Assembly: GCA_034509755.1 (NCBI GenBank)
Contig: CM067539.1
Span: 51,983,513-52,047,512, forward strand
Length of the DNA: 64,000 nt
Direction: 5' to 3'
Source of the DNA: Anisodus tanguticus
Lineage: Eukaryota; Streptophyta; Magnoliopsida; Solanales; Solanaceae
Below are positions 21,053 to 33,600 of the stretch, in pieces; within the stretch, counting starts at the first letter, position 1, and every line of letters begins with the position of its first letter. The notes under the pieces were generated by a model that ran no database searches, was not told where the DNA came from, and saw nothing but the letters and a program-made list of their open reading frames with translations. The translations under genes and the position numbers were made by a program.

Positions 21053-22232
21053 CCGCCGAACAAAGATACGTAATATCCGGTCTGGTAAAGGTCAGATACT
21101 GAAGGGCCCCTGCAAGACTGCAATAGCGAGTCAGATCCTCGTAAGGGACGCCGGCCGCGGCACCAAGCTTGGGCTTAGCATCAATCGGAGTGGAAATGGA
21201 CTTACAGGATGACATCCCAGCCCTCTCGATGATCTCGGTTGCATACTTTCTTTGAGACAAAAACAAACCATCTGAATGACGCTTGACGGCAATCCCCAAA
21301 AAGTAACTCAAAGGCCCTAAGTCTTTCATAGCAAACTCAGAGCTGAGCATGGCCATGATAGACTGGCGTAGGGTATCGGAAGAGGCAGTCAAAATGATAT
21401 CGTCCACATATAACAGAATGTAGGCCAAAGAGGAACCACGACGATAGATGAACAAGGAATTATCTGACCTACTGTGAGTGAACCCAATAGTCGAAACAAA
21501 GTCAGCAAACCTCGTATACCAGGCCCGTGGAGACTGCTTAAGCCCATATAAGGACTTCTTCAATAAACAGACATGATGAGGATGGTTGGGATCCCTGAAT
21601 CCCAACGACTGATACATATAGACTGTTTCTTTGAGATCACTATGTAGGAAAGCATTCTTGACATCCAACTGATGAATAGGCCATGCCTTTGAAAGAGCCA
21701 GGCTAAGCACAGTGCGAATGGTAACCGGCTTGACCACCGGACTAAACGTCTCCCCACAATCTATCCCAACCTACTGAGTCTTACCATCACCCACAAGCTG
21801 CGCCTTATGTCGAGCAAATGACCCATCAGAATTCTCCTTATGAGCAAAAATCCACATAGACCTGATAACATTAATACCAGATGGACGGGGCACCAACTCC
21901 CACGTCTTATTATCAATAAGAGCATTATATTCATCAGTCATAGCAATTTTCCAATTCGGGTCGTTTAAGGCAGACACAGGATTACGGGGCAAGGGGGATT
22001 TAGAGACATTAGAATGTAAATTAAAATGTCTTTTAGGTGTAAAAATACCCCATTGACTACGAGTGACTGGTCTATGACTCGAGGAAGAATTGAGTGAATT
22101 TTGGAAATTTGTCAGCTCGGGATAGATCGGCGGCGAGCGGTGGGCACTGTTGGCCCAAAATCGGACGCAAGATGGGCCGAGAATGGTAATCGGGGCCGGA
22201 CCGGTTCCGGTGGTGGGGGCCGGATGGCCCAA
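21033..22232 (-). pseudogene. Copia-1 reverse transcriptase
   Basis: Two minus-strand segments form the RT. 22232-21771 holds the N-terminal WKIAMTDEYNALIDNKTWEL block and the Arg-rich strand before DCGETFSPVV. 21737-21033 holds IHQLDVKNAFLHSDLKETVY, SLYGLKQSPRAWY and the catalytic LLYVDDIILTASS (YVDD near 21400). A stop near 21770 and a frameshift at the RNase H border inactivate it; otherwise the frame is long and open. Confidence 0.93.
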
Positions 22233-23545
22233 TCACCGAAATCGGCCCAGGTGAGAGAGTCCGGCGATCTTGACCGAGACGTGCCAATGGGACCAGTGGG
22301 CAGTAGGCCCGCTGGAGAGTTTTGGGTGCGGAAGATGTCCAAAAAATCCCGAATAATATACGGGGATATTTGGTCATCCAAAAATTTATACGAACTAAGC
22401 CCGGGAGTATGAACTTTCGTAAAAGAAAATTGGGTTTCATCAAAAATGATATGGAGATTAATTATGATTTTCTTGGACGATAAATCAAAGCATTTGTAAC
22501 CACGATGATTAGACGGATAACCCAAAAACACACACGGAGTAGACCGAGCCTGAAGTTTGTTAATTGTGGTGGATGGGAATAACGGATAACACAAGCACCG
22601 AAAGACCCGAAGATGAGAATAAGACGGGTTCTTATTATATAAGATTTGGAGGGGGGGAGAATATGTCAGACCTTTGGACGGAAGTATGTTAAGGTGATAT
22701 ATGGCCATTTGTAGAGCATGATGCCAAAAATATGGGGGTATGGAAGCATGAATTAAGAGAGTTCGGACAATGTTATTTATGGAATGAATTTTGCGTTCGG
22801 CTTTCCCATTTTGTGAAGATGTATGAGGACACGAAAAACTAAAATTGATCCTATTATTAGCACAGAACTCCCGAAACTTCCTATTGTCATACTCTTTTCC
22901 ATTATCACATTAAATATTTTTTATTTTTCTTTCGAATTGGGTACGAATGAACGCTCTAAATTTTATGAAGACTGAAAACACTTGTGATTTATTTGCAATT
23001 GGAAACGTCCACAAAAATTTATAATAATCATCTAAAAAAAGAACATAATATCGATGACCCAACGAACTAAGAACAGGAGACGTCCATATGTCGCTATGAA
23101 TAATATCAAATGGCATTGAAGTATGAGAATTTGAGTCTACAAATGGCAACTTAATAATTTTTTCTAATGAACAAGACTGACAAATTTGAGTACGACTCGT
23201 ACCCTTACACGAAATAAAACTATTTTTATCTAAAGCGGATAAAATAGAGGATCCCAGATGACCAAGGCGAGCATGCCACAAGGAAGGAGAAATGGTTGCA
23301 TAGGCTAATGGAAAAGCTTGACTCGATGGACTGAAACCGAGCATGATAGGGTACAGATCCCCCCTACTATCACACCTCATGAGATGACTCCCCGTCTTGA
23401 AATCCTTCACAGAGAAACCAAACGGATCAAATTCAACAGAAACGGAATTGTCAGTGGTGAACTTTTGGACAGACACTAAGTTTTTAATCAATTTGGGGGC
23501 ATGTAAAGTATTTTTCAAGATAAGGGGTGGTTTGGGGGGAGACAA
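22112..23545 (-). pseudogene. Copia-1 integrase with GAG-pre-integrase region
   Basis: The segment 23545-22910 carries the zinc module (LWHARLGHLG, CQSCSLEK) and the first catalytic Asp (IIHSDIWTSP). The second Asp (CDNGKEYDN near 22900) and the Glu block (SSQNGKAERKI near 22810) are in the neighbouring frame. The segment 22708-22112 holds the C-terminal AIYHLNILPSKGL and LGYPSNHRGYKCFD blocks. The stop at 22910 and frame changes break it. Confidence 0.9.
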
Positions 23546-23554
23546 CGTTTTCTA

Positions 23555-23695
23555 ACCATAACCCTGAATTGGAATAGAGTTGTCATTACCAATAATTATA
23601 CCCCGAGGGTTGCTCAAATTGGAATAAGATGAGAGAGTACCTGAATCGGAAGTCATGTGGGTAGTGGCACCGGTGTCTATATACCAATTTGGGTT
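23555..23695 (-). pseudogene. Copia-1 protease
   Basis: The minus strand reads WYIDTGATTHMTSDSG and later IIIGNDNSIPIQGYG, the copia protease active site (D-T-G-A intact) and flap region. It lies between the nucleocapsid part and the GAG-pre-integrase domain; a TAG near 23555 ends the frame. Confidence 0.88.
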
Positions 23696-23699
23696 CGGT

Positions 23700-24818
23700 T
23701 GAGTCAAACCCAATGTGTGCATCGCAGCCTCGATATCGGTCTGAGTGGGGCCTGCTGCGTGGTGGGCTTGCGGAGGTCAGGGCCCAAGTATTCCAGGACG
23801 GGACTGAACTGGGCCGTAGCTGCTGGAACTGGCGCTGCTGGGCTACTGGCCAGTGGGCCGCCATTGATGATTGTTGGGCTTGAAAGGCTGGACAGCCCAC
23901 TAGCTACCGGGATTTGCTGGAAAGTAGGGGTTGCTGGCCCACGGCCCACTGCCCCAGCCCCACTGCCATGGGCCCCACTGCTGGGACCAGGAGGGTGGTG
24001 GGCCACTGTTCACTGGACGAGCCCCACTGCTTTTTGGCTCACCACCGAAACCACCACCGAACCACCGCGTTTGCCCCCGTGGTTTTTGTTATTATTCTTA
24101 CAATTATTTTTGCCGCCACATGAGTATGGTTTTGGCTCGAATTATCAACAAAACCCGAAGAACTTGAGGAGGACGCCATCATGACGACGGGGCTTGCTCC
24201 GGTAGATGCCTTTTTAGCCAAACCGGCTTCTTCCAAAGTAAGCATGGAGTGGGCTTGATAAAAGGCGGGAAGAGGTTGCTTTGACGAAGGAGAGTTCCAA
24301 TACCATTATAGGCCTCCGAAAGGCCGGCAACCAATTGTAGAACCAGACGATTATTTGTTACAGGTGCGCCAACATTACGGAGTTGATCCGCCAACTCCTT
24401 GAGTTTCTTGCAATGTGCAGAGACGTTTGGAAATTCTTCCATGCGAACTAGAGAGAATCCCTGCTCGAGTGTGACAACACGTGAATGTTGGTTATCTTGG
24501 AATATGTCACGCAATCTATTCCATGTAGCCATAGCCGTGGTATCCGGCTCAATAATCGTCTGTAAAAGGTCAACCGAAATAGTGGAATAGATCCATTGGA
24601 GAACGGTAGCATCAAGAGTAATCCATAACTGAGGATCCTCCGCGGGAAGAGGTGTAGCGGGAGGAATGATGTGATGAATAACTTGATGGGAGATAGCGTG
24701 AATTTTAAACAATTCTGCCCACGTCGCATAGTGGACGTTTTCCATCTCAAGCACAATAGGGATACTGTTCTTGACGTTAGAAACTATCGAGGACAGGATG
24801 ATAATTGTTCTTAGACAT
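23700..24818 (-). pseudogene. Copia-1 gag
   Basis: Gag starts at an ATG whose complement ends at 24818 (MSKNNYHPVLDS) and, after a frame change near 24780, reads MENVHYATWAELFKIHAISH through IEPDTTAMATWNRLRDIFQD and SAHCKKLKELADQLRNVGAP, the gag-polyprotein fold of copia elements. The region 23700-24180 is unusually GC-rich and Gly/Ser/Pro-biased and corresponds to the nucleocapsid linker. Several long overlapping ORFs there are composition artefacts. Confidence 0.88.
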
Positions 24819-24970
24819 ATTGAAAGAACAAAGAAGGAGGAGAAATTTGGGAATAGTAAGAGAGATTTTGAGAGCGGAAAATGAATTTCGGAAGAGAAAC
24901 CCGAGGGGGGAGGGGGTTTCGGCCGAGAATGGTACAAAATTTGGGAGAATTTTTTTTTGTAAGACCTAGT

Positions 24971-24982
24971 CTCTTGATATCA
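24971..24982 (-). other. Copia-1 primer-binding site (initiator-Met tRNA type, mutated)
   Basis: The minus strand directly after the LTR reads TGATATCAAGAG, close to the usual TGGTATCAGAGC complement of plant initiator-Met tRNA, with three differences. It confirms the element orientation. Confidence 0.75.
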
Positions 24983-25206
24983 TGAAAGAAACAATTCCCT
25001 TGATTATTTTCATTAATTGAAAATGTATATATACAAGTTACAAAATAGGAGAATCATTTTCCTATTCTATTCCTAAAATCTTATTCTACCATAATTCTAA
25101 CTATACAATTATGGTAAGTGTACAATTAATTGAAAATGTATATATACAAGTTACAAAATAGGAGAATCATTTTCCTATTCTATTCCTAAAATCTTATTTT
25201 ACCATA
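24983..25206 (-). repeat. Copia-1 5' LTR, truncated and internally duplicated
   Basis: It starts TGAAAGAAAC like the other LTR. At 25125 the sequence jumps back and repeats 25012-25093 almost perfectly (113-bp offset, one visible mismatch), then ends in an A-rich string at 25207-25222 rather than at a TG..CA terminus. The half of the LTR present at 20265-20446 is missing. L1 sequence resumes near 25225. Confidence 0.85.
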
Positions 25207-25224
25207 AAAAATAAAAAAAAACTC

Positions 25225-26470
25225 AGAGTAACCAGCCTATAAGAAATGCTCTCAAGTACATGAGAACTTTAAAAAAAACAGTACCCAATATCAAAACACT
25301 CAGGGAAGCCTTTCACATGTCCCCGAGTCACCTATGACCACTAAAAAGGAGTAAGATATCAAAATGACTATTAGGTAAACAATGAATCCAACATACAAAA
25401 TGAGAAGTAAATATAAGGAGACAAGGAAGAATTAGGTCCCCATGAGGCTGTTGATGAAGGGGAGGCAGTCCCAGGGGACACATCTAAGGAGGATGAGAAT
25501 GAATATGAAAGTATCCAAGGGACACATCTAGTGAAGAGAGTTATTGTAGAGACGATAATGCTAAAAATATAATCCAAACTTTTAGTCATAATCAACCTAA
25601 GATAGAAGTCACCTTTGGGGATATTGTAGACAATACTAATCTCTCACCTGGGGGATCCAATACACACAGAGGTAGGAGAGGTGGTTCCTCATTTAAAAAC
25701 AGAGGACTACTAAATAGAAATTTTTCAAGAGGGGGCATGGTCACTAGATCCAAGAACTCCAACAATAGGCCTATTGAAAATGTTTCTCATTATTAGTTCT
25801 CTCATATGGAATATTAGAAGAATCAGGATTCTGGGTGCTTTTGAGAGACTAAAGTACTTAAAAAATTAGAGTAACATCTCCTTTATGTCTCTTCCAGAAC
25901 CTTTTGTCAAGGGGATCAAAATTCCAAAATGTATGCAGCAATTAGGGTACTCTTTTTCCTTTGCCAACCCAAACAACAATATTTGAATTTTTTCGGATGA
26001 TCTTATCGATTGTGAGATTCTCTCGATCCATGAGCAGGTGATTACATATGGTATTTCTCAAAATGGAACCAGGGAGTGTGTCGTTTCAATAGTTTATGCG
26101 AGCACTGATCATAAATTGAGGTTTCCTCTATGGGATCACTTGTCTGATCTAGCTCAAGGCATGAATGAGCCCTGGTGTGTGGCTGGAGACTTTAATTTCA
26201 TTGTCAAAGCTTTCGAGAAGCAGGGGGTTTACCTCATAAGGTCCAAAAGAGCCTTCCTTTTGTAAATTGTATTACTAAATGTGACTTGGTTGATACCGGC
26301 TTCTCGGGTTCTGTTTTCACTTGGTGTAATGGGTGAGCCCCTAATAGAAGGATATGGAAGTGACTTGATAGAGTTTTGGTCAACCATGAATGGCTTACCA
26401 AGTTTCCTAAAACTGAAGTGGATAATCTTGTTAGACAGGGATGTGACCATTCTCCCCTATTATTGAAGGC
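25225..26470 (+). pseudogene. L1 LINE: ORF1 tail and ORF2 endonuclease
   Basis: After copia-1 the L1 continues with a Gly/Arg/Asn-rich ORF1 tail (GGSNTHRGRRGGSSFKNRG, to about 25795) and then ORF2. The endonuclease begins near IWNIRRIRILGAFERLK (about 25808) and includes ITYGISQNGTRECVVSIVYA, CVAGDFNFIVKAF, a GFSGSVFTWCNG block and CDHSPLLL near 26450. Many stops and frame changes occur. The endonuclease nicks the target DNA at insertion. Confidence 0.82.
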
Positions 26471-26519
26471 TTCACAGAATTCTTCTAATTCTCCTAAATA
26501 CTTTACATTTTTTGAATTT

Positions 26520-27890
26520 TTGGGCTGATTATCCGGACTTTCTAAAGGTTTTCAAATAGGCTTGGGATGAAGAAGTGGATGGGAATGAATTTTGGTCTTT
26601 TCATTTAAAAATGAAGAACACAAGAAAGTATCTATCGTTATGGTCTAAAAATTCTATTGGGGATATCTTTGAGAAGGCTAAATTTCTTGAACAGGAGCTT
26701 AAGGATATTGAGGGTCGTGCCATATTATCTAATAGTGAACAGGAAAGATGTCTTGTTAATAGAAAAAGTGTTAAACTTACTAGACATCTCAAAAAAAGAA
26801 GAAATGAAAACCTGCTTTGAGATGGGCGCAACAAGGTGATATTAATACTAAATTTGTCCACTCTACTATCCAAAGGAAGAGAAGGAAACTGACAATTCCT
26901 AAGTTGAAAAGAGGTGATGGCTCCTGGATTGACGGGGACGATGAATTAGCTTATGAAGCTGTAAAATTTTGTCAAGAACAATTCATTGCTCAAAATATCA
27001 GAAGTGACAGTAACATTATGAACCTCATGTCCAATATAATTACTCAGGAATAGACTAATATGTTGGTGAATTGTCCTACCAAGGATGAGGTGAAAAGTAT
27101 TATGTTTAATATGTTCCCTGATTCTTCCCCTGGCCCTGATGGTTTTTCCCCTAAATTCTATCAGCTTTGTTGGGACATCATTGTTGAGGACCTTATGATC
27201 ATGATTGTGGCTTTATTCAATGGGAAACCTACCCCTAAACCTTTAACTTGTAGTGTGCTCGCCTTGATTCCTAAAACGAAGGCCCCCCAAACACTATCCA
27301 ATCTTAGACCTATCAGCGTAGGGAATGTCTCCTGTAAAATTATTTCCACGATCCTCAATCATAGGTTTTCTAATATTCTTCCTAATATTATCTCCTAGAA
27401 CGAATCGGGTTTTATTAAAGGGAGGTCTATCTCTGAGAACGTAATGCTAGTTCAAGAGATCGCTCACAACATCCATAAGCCTAATCAGGGGGAACACTAT
27501 TATTAAGTTGGATATGTCTAAATCTTATGATAGGGTCTCCTGGGATTTTCTATGTTAATATTAATGGTCACATAAAAGGTTTCTTCAAATCTTCCAGGAG
27601 CCTTAGGAAAGGGGGCCCTCTCTCCCCTTCACTTTTTGGTATCACAATTGAGCTCTTCACTAGGATGCTTAACCAGCTTCCTCACAGAGCCGATTTCATC
27701 CCCTATGTCATGGATAAACAGTGCCTTGTATTATTTACCTTTCTTATGTTGATGACACTATCCGCTTAAGATCTAGGGACATGAATTCTGTAACTCTTAT
27801 GATGAACACTCTTCAGTATTATGAAGAGGTTTCCGGATAGCTCATTAACAAGTCTATATCATCTTGCATAGTTTCTTGAAAAATGCAGGA
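26520..27890 (+). pseudogene. L1 LINE ORF2 reverse transcriptase
   Basis: The linker (26575-27053) leads into RT: NCPTKDEVKSIMFNMFPDSS, GPDGFSPKFYQ, LTCSVLALIPKTKAPQTLSN, LRPISVGNVSCKIIS, SGFIKGRSISENVMLVQE, LRKGGPLSPSLFGI and the catalytic YVDDT (27745-27759) after a frame change. Stops are scattered (for example near 27052 and 27397). Family is plant L1 by the typical order and text. Confidence 0.88.
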
Positions 27891-27899
27891 CGATTATTC

Positions 27900-28480
27900 A
27901 AGACATGAAAAACAATTACTGGGTTTAACCACAATTCTCTTCCTTTTAATTACCTTAGAGTCCCTATTTATTTGGGAAGAAAGAAGATATGTTATTACAA
28001 TGAAATGGTTGGCAAATTAGCTAATAGAGTGTAGGGGTGGCACAATAAGTCCCTATCCTTTGGTGGTAGAGCCGACTTGATCAAATCTATCCTCTACTCC
28101 TTGTCTCTGCACATTCTGGTTGTTTCTCCTCCTCCTAAAACTGTCTTTGATCACATTGAATAAATCTTTGCTAATTTCTTCTAGGGACAGTCGGAAGGTG
28201 GTAATAAGTACCATTGGATTTCTTGGAATTCTTTATGTTTTCCTACTATGGAAGGGGGGACAAATTTTAGATCTCTAATGACATATATTTACCTTATTTA
28301 GTCAAGATCTTGTGGAAATTAAGGACTCAACAATTCTTATAGAGACAGTTCCTCGAAGCTAAATATTGTAAGAGAATCCATATTGTTGCCAAGAAGTAGA
28401 AGTGGCCAATCTCATATATGGAAAAGGCTAATGGAGATTAAAAGATGACGTTAAACCTTTTAATTTTGTGGGATGTGAAT
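27900..28480 (+). pseudogene. L1 LINE ORF2, zf-RVT-like region
   Basis: Text such as FNYLRVPIYLGRKKICYYNE, GRADLIKSILYSLSLHIL and YHWISWNSLCFPTMEGG matches the region after RT in plant L1 ORF2, before the zf-RVT and RNase H segments. Homology can be followed to about 28480. The expected following sequence appears only at 36104, after unrelated insertions, with some L1 sequence missing. Confidence 0.75.
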
Positions 28481-30089
28481 CGAGTTGCATCCAGCTTTTA
28501 ACATCCGTTCACTTGATTCACTCATAATTCTCTCCCTCAGTTTGATATTGTTATTTCAGATTCCATTTCCTCTTTGTGGTTTTAAGGAGAGTTCTACTCT
28601 CTTACCATGCATAGACTTTTGCTTCCCACTCTGGAAACATATTATTTCAGTAGGTATCGATCCTTATCCCAGACTCTCTCTAAGTTTCATGCCTTTCTTC
28701 TCTATCGGTGTCTGGTAGCTTAGACAAAGTTCCCCATTTGTTATCATAGGATGAGGTGAGGAAATCCTGACCGTTCAGAGCTTCTCCCGACTGGTTCTTC
28801 CCTTAGCTTGCTTACCATGATGAGCGACTGTATAATGGCTTGTGACAGTTTCTATGATTGGCTTTCGATTGACTTCAATTGTATAGACAGACTATGTTGG
28901 TATATTGTAGATTGGCGGGTCACTTCAGACCACTCGATAGTCCTTATGTGATAATTTAACCATCAAGGGTAAGTCTTCTTGAGTAATGTTAGTCGATATT
29001 CTTAATATTTGGTTCCTATTGAGGATTTCCTTATTACCTTTACTTCGGGTCCAAATACCTCCTAATGGCATTGAGGCGAATCTATTTGCCTTGTCATGTC
29101 TCGATTTTCCACTATAAGGAGAAGTACTTTTACTTATAACCTTACGAGAGGTATTATCTGATTTCTATTGTGGCTAGTCATTTGCTACTTTTGTGTGGAG
29201 GTTCCTTCTGATACTCCCTTTGACGGATCTTGTTTCAATGGCATGTGACCCTATGGTGCATCATTTTTCTGTTTACTATCCCAGGACTTCTTACTTTTCA
29301 TAACACCTCACATTTGCATACTTCCTTAGTGATGTAGTATATATCCAAGATAAGTTTATCCTTCCCTAGTTGTACTCAATATTTGTTTGAGAGTCCTTTT
29401 TTACCTACGTCGTTGCCTAATAAATTTTCTTCTTTTCCTTTTACATGAAATACTAAAAACAAGGCATTATTCTCTATCCATCGCTATTTTTTGTCAACCT
29501 TATTCCTTGAGGGTCTGTCATCTTTTCTGGCTCCGAGCTTGTAATTTTTCATAATTAGCATTCCCATCATGCTAAGAGCATATACTTACCTTTTATAATT
29601 CCTAAGTTATTATAAGTTATGCATAATCCTTTGTTGATTAGGTATTCTTGTGTACTTGATTTCTTGAAGCAAACCTTGACGTGCTCCTATTACCTACCAG
29701 TGTTACTCAAGTTAGGAGTCATTCCCTTTTCTTCCTCACTGAAGGTTTTACCTCTGCAAGATGTTAGTCTAATGGTTTTCCCTTTATATTTACCGTACTG
29801 CAATCAACATTGTCGTCCTTGTTCTTGTATTTAACTTTTGTTGTACTAATATCCTTAACTCGTGATCACAATGTTATTCTCCTCATGAGGTATTTAGTTC
29901 ATTTGGTAGCCAACATTTTTTGCTATCACCTATTTGTTCATATCTTACTTCCTCATTTTTATCCTTTAGCTCTTTTACTTTTTGCTTGTGTCGGACCATT
30001 CTTTATTATCTCATCATATACTCCAATTGGACCTCGTTCGTCCTTACCGTCACTCATGTATCTTTAGACTACAATGTTATTCTGAGAGA
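28481..30089. other. Unassigned T-rich stretch between L1 and LINE B
   Basis: The plus strand is strongly pyrimidine-rich and AT-rich and has only short ORFs without recognisable motifs. Its composition resembles the unassigned stretch at 32641-33600, so both may be one element into which LINE B inserted, possibly the tail of the minus-strand gypsy B element. No domain, LTR or primer site was identified. Confidence 0.35.
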
Positions 30090-32640
30090 GTATCTTATAA
30101 CCCGACATAAGCTTTTGGTGATGGATTTGGAAATCAAGATGGAGAAGAAGATGAGGGTTGTGGATGCCAGGTTAAGAATCAAATGGGGGAGTTTGATCAT
30201 GACTAGTGCAAAGGAGATAGGGGAGAGGTTGAGGGCCAAGGGGCCTTTGGGGAGTAGTGGGGATGCGACCGGTATGTGGGACATCACAACCAGTCGCATT
30301 CGGGAGGTTGCTAGAGAAGTGCTAAGGGTCTTGCGGGGTAGCCATGGTGGGCATCAAGAGGACTGGTGGTGGAATGGTAAAGTTCAAGAGAATGTGGAAG
30401 CAAAAAAATGGTGTATGCGAAATTGGTAGAAAGCAAGGATGAGGTGGAGAAGTGGACGAATAGGGAATTGTATAAGATGGCGAGGAAGGAGGAAAAGTTG
30501 GCGGTTACCGCAGCAAAATGGCAGCTTTTGAACATCTGTATGTAGAATTAGAAGGAAATGCGGGGATAAGAAGTTGTACAGACTAGCCAAGGTGAGGGAG
30601 AGAAGGGCCCGAGACTGGGATCATGTGAGGTGTATCAAGGATGAGGATGGTAAAGTACTGGTGGAGGAAGCGCATATTAGGCGGATGTGACAGTCTTACA
30701 TCCATAAATTCTTGAATGAAAAAGAAGATAGAGACATTGTGCTGGGAGATCTGGAGCAATCTGGTAGGTATCGGTATTTTTTTTTGGGTATTGTTGAAGC
30801 ATTAAGGTTGAGGATGTTCAGGGTGTTGTTCGCCGGATGCGTAGGGGATGAGCGACCGGGCCTGATGAGATTCCAGTTGAATTTTGGAATAGCACAGGCA
30901 TGGCAGGTTTGGAGTGGCTTAGGGAGTTGTTTAACATCATTTTTAAGACGACGAGAATGCCCGAAGAATGGAGGTAGAGTACAATGATTCTTTTGTACAA
31001 GAACAAAGGTGATATCCAGAGTTACAATAACTATAGGGGTATCAAGCTGCTAAGCCACACTATGAAAGTTTGGGAAAGAGTCGTGAAGATGAGGGTAAGA
31101 AGAGGCGTGTCTATCTCCAAGAACCAGTTTTGATTCATGTCGGGGCGTTCGACTACAGAAGCCATTCATCTTATTAGGAGGTTGGTGGAGTAGTATAGGG
31201 GGAGGAAGAGATACTTACATATGGTTTTCATCGACCTCGAGAAGGCATATAACAAAGTCCCTAGGGAGGTTCTATGGAGATGTTTGGAGGTTAGAGGTGT
31301 ACTTGTGGCGTACACTAGGGTAATCAAGGATATGTATGATGGAGCCAAAACCAGGGTACGAATAGTAGGAGGAGACTCGGAGCACTTTCCAGTGATGATG
31401 GGGCTGCACCAAGGATCAACTCTGAGTCTATTCCTATTTTCCTTGGTGATGGATGGACTGACACGACAAATCCAAAAGAAGGTGCCATGGTGTATGTTAT
31501 TCGCAGATGACATAGTCCTGATTGATGAGACTCGTAGGGGAGTGAAAGTTAAGCTGGAGGTTTGGATACATACTCTAGAATCTAAAGGGTTCAGGCTAAG
31601 TAGGACCAAGACAAAATACTTGGAGTGCAAGTTCAGTAATAGGAGCGACCTTGAGACAGGCGTGGATGTGAGGCTTGGTACTTAGGTCATTCCAATGAAA
31701 AGAAGTTTCAAGTACCTCGGGTCTATTATCTAAGGGAATGGAAAGATTGATGACGATGTCACACATCATATTGGGGCAGGGTGGATGAAATTGAGGTTCG
31801 CATCTAGAGTCTTATGCGATAAAAATGTTCCACTAAAACTTAAAGACAATTTCTATAGGATGGTGGTTAGACTGACTATTTTGTATGAGGCAGACTGTTA
31901 GCCGGTCAAGACTTAGCACACCTAAAAGATGAAAGTTACGAGGATGAAGATACTAAGATGGATGTGTTGGCATACAAGGAGGGATAGAATTAGAAATGAT
32001 GATATCATGACAGAGTGGGAGTGGCCTCGATAGAGGATAAGATGCGGAAAGCGAGGTTGAGATGGTTCGGGCACGTGCAGAGGAGAGACACAAATGCCCC
32101 AGTGCGGAGGTGTGAGATGTTGGCTATGGACGAGTACATGAGGGGTAGAGGTAGGCCGAAGAAGTATTGGAGGTGATTAAACGGGATATGGCGCAGGTGC
32201 AACTCACTGAGGACATGACCTTAGATAGGGGGTTATGGAGGACACGGATTACAGTAGAAGGGTAGTAGGTAGTCCATCGAAGTCCTAATTATGCTTACAA
32301 ACTAGTAGTTGTAGTGTTATTATTGTAGGCTCACTTAGCCTATCATACTAGTAGGCATAGTATTGCTTTATAGTCCACTGTCGTTTGATTTATGATGTTA
32401 TGTGTATTTTGTTTGTCTTATTACCTGCATTAGTTATTGCTTCTTTTTCAGAAGTCGCTATCATGGCTTAGTCACTTTGTTTGTCTTACTTTGCTTGTGC
32501 TTGTGCTTTTTCTTGAGCTGAGGGTCTCTCAAAAATAGCCGCTCTACCTACCAAGGTAGAGGTAAGGTCTGTGTACGCTCTACCCTCCCCAGACCCCATG
32601 TTGTGGGATTTCACTGGATATGTTGTTGTTTTTGTTGTTT
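30090..32640 (+). pseudogene. RTE-type LINE copy B with 3' tail, 5'-truncated
   Basis: The start corresponds to 13350 of LINE A, so the endonuclease is missing. RT blocks include IQSYNNYRGIKLLSH (about 31015), MVFIDLEKAYNKVPREVLWR (31221), LHQGSTLSLFLFSLVMDGL and MLFADDIVLIDETR with catalytic FADD near 31500, then FKYLGSII. Stops and frame changes are frequent. The 3' end carries the well-known plant RTE tail (CTCTACCTACCAAGGTAGAG, then CTACCCTCCCCAGACCC) and finishes in a TTG repeat at about 32620-32640. No clear target-site duplication was seen. Confidence 0.9.
32510..32640 (+). repeat. Conserved RTE 3' tail with TTG repeat
   Basis: This 130-bp tail (TCTTGAGCTGAGGGTCTCTC to the TTG run) is the segment RT recognises when the LINE starts copying, and is shared with the tails of partner SINEs in Solanaceae. 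It includes the short inverted pair CTACCTACCAAGGTAG. It marks a true 3' end for LINE B, whereas LINE A lost this part. Confidence 0.8.
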
Positions 32641-33600
32641 AAAGTCTAATCGTGACTGGACTCAATCGTTATAGATGATTCGGGTTCTCTCCCATGATTT
32701 AGTGTCAGAATTTCTCTCTATCCGTCGTTCATTTTTAGACATTACTGATTGGAATTTCTTTGAAAAATTATTGTCTCAGCGTTCTTTCCATATCGTCACT
32801 TGCGGATGCCATAATATATATCCTCAGGTATGGAAACGTAGATACTACCTCTTTACTTATGCCTATCTTTTACTGGTATTCTTTGCTGCTTGGGGTCTAA
32901 TTCCAGTCCCTTTATCAATTTTTTTCTTACCATTACCGACTTCCTGTTGATCTTCTTGTGAAATGTATTCCCTTACCTTGTTGAGTTGTCATAACTCCTT
33001 ACTGGTAGTTATCAGGCACCCATTTATCATTTGTCGTTGATTCTTTATTAATCATATCTTCAGCACTAATTATTTCCACTTAATGTCGAGAACCTTGCCA
33101 CTTTTCTTCAGCGACGAAGGTGTATCTCTTGTGTTTGATTGACAAATTTCATTCCATCCAACGGTTATCTCTCTTCTGAGCACAACTTTAAGTAACTCAT
33201 GCTTGGAAATTTATTATTCTTATTATTATTGTGAAGTCTCTCTTAGTGCTTTGGGCTCGTGAATCCCCTTCATTCGGGTCATAGTTATATATTGTTAGTG
33301 CTCCTATAGTGTCTAAGGGTGTTGGATACATCCATAGTCAATAAATGAATGATCCTAAATCATCGTACTTAGATCCTTAAACATAATAGAAATTTCACTT
33401 ACTACCTGCAACTCCTAGTATCAATTTTACTGTCTATATGTATCTTATATATCACAATCCTTATATTACTAGTAACTTACCGTTCACAAGCATAAACACA
33501 ACTATTCTTAATAAAATCAACATACATGATTGCTTGCATAACTATAAGTAACATCGGAAGCAATTATTCTCCCTGGCTCAACCTTGGGCATTTATACACT
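32641..33600. other. Unassigned T-rich stretch after LINE B
   Basis: AT-rich and pyrimidine-rich on the plus strand, with no motif-bearing ORF. Its position next to the gypsy B gag on the minus strand suggests it is the region 3' of gag in that element, where pol should be but is not seen. Confidence 0.3.

Larger units (their letters stand above)
20125..25206 (-). mobile_element. Copia-1: Ty1/copia element inserted in L1 ORF1
   Basis: A 5.1-kb element on the minus strand has two LTR-derived ends, a degenerate initiator-Met primer site (24971-24982), gag, protease, integrase, RT and RNase H in copia order and a reverse-complement polypurine tract at 20447-20455. It interrupts the L1 LINE, whose ORF1 is upstream and whose ORF1 tail and ORF2 are downstream. 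The right end is rearranged, so no target-site duplication could be confirmed. Lineage may be Ale/Retrofit-like (tentative). Confidence 0.9.

Noticed and set aside
23657..24245. Several long overlapping ORFs on both strands
   Set aside because: They are produced by the GC-rich nucleocapsid linker of copia-1 gag and show no independent motif.
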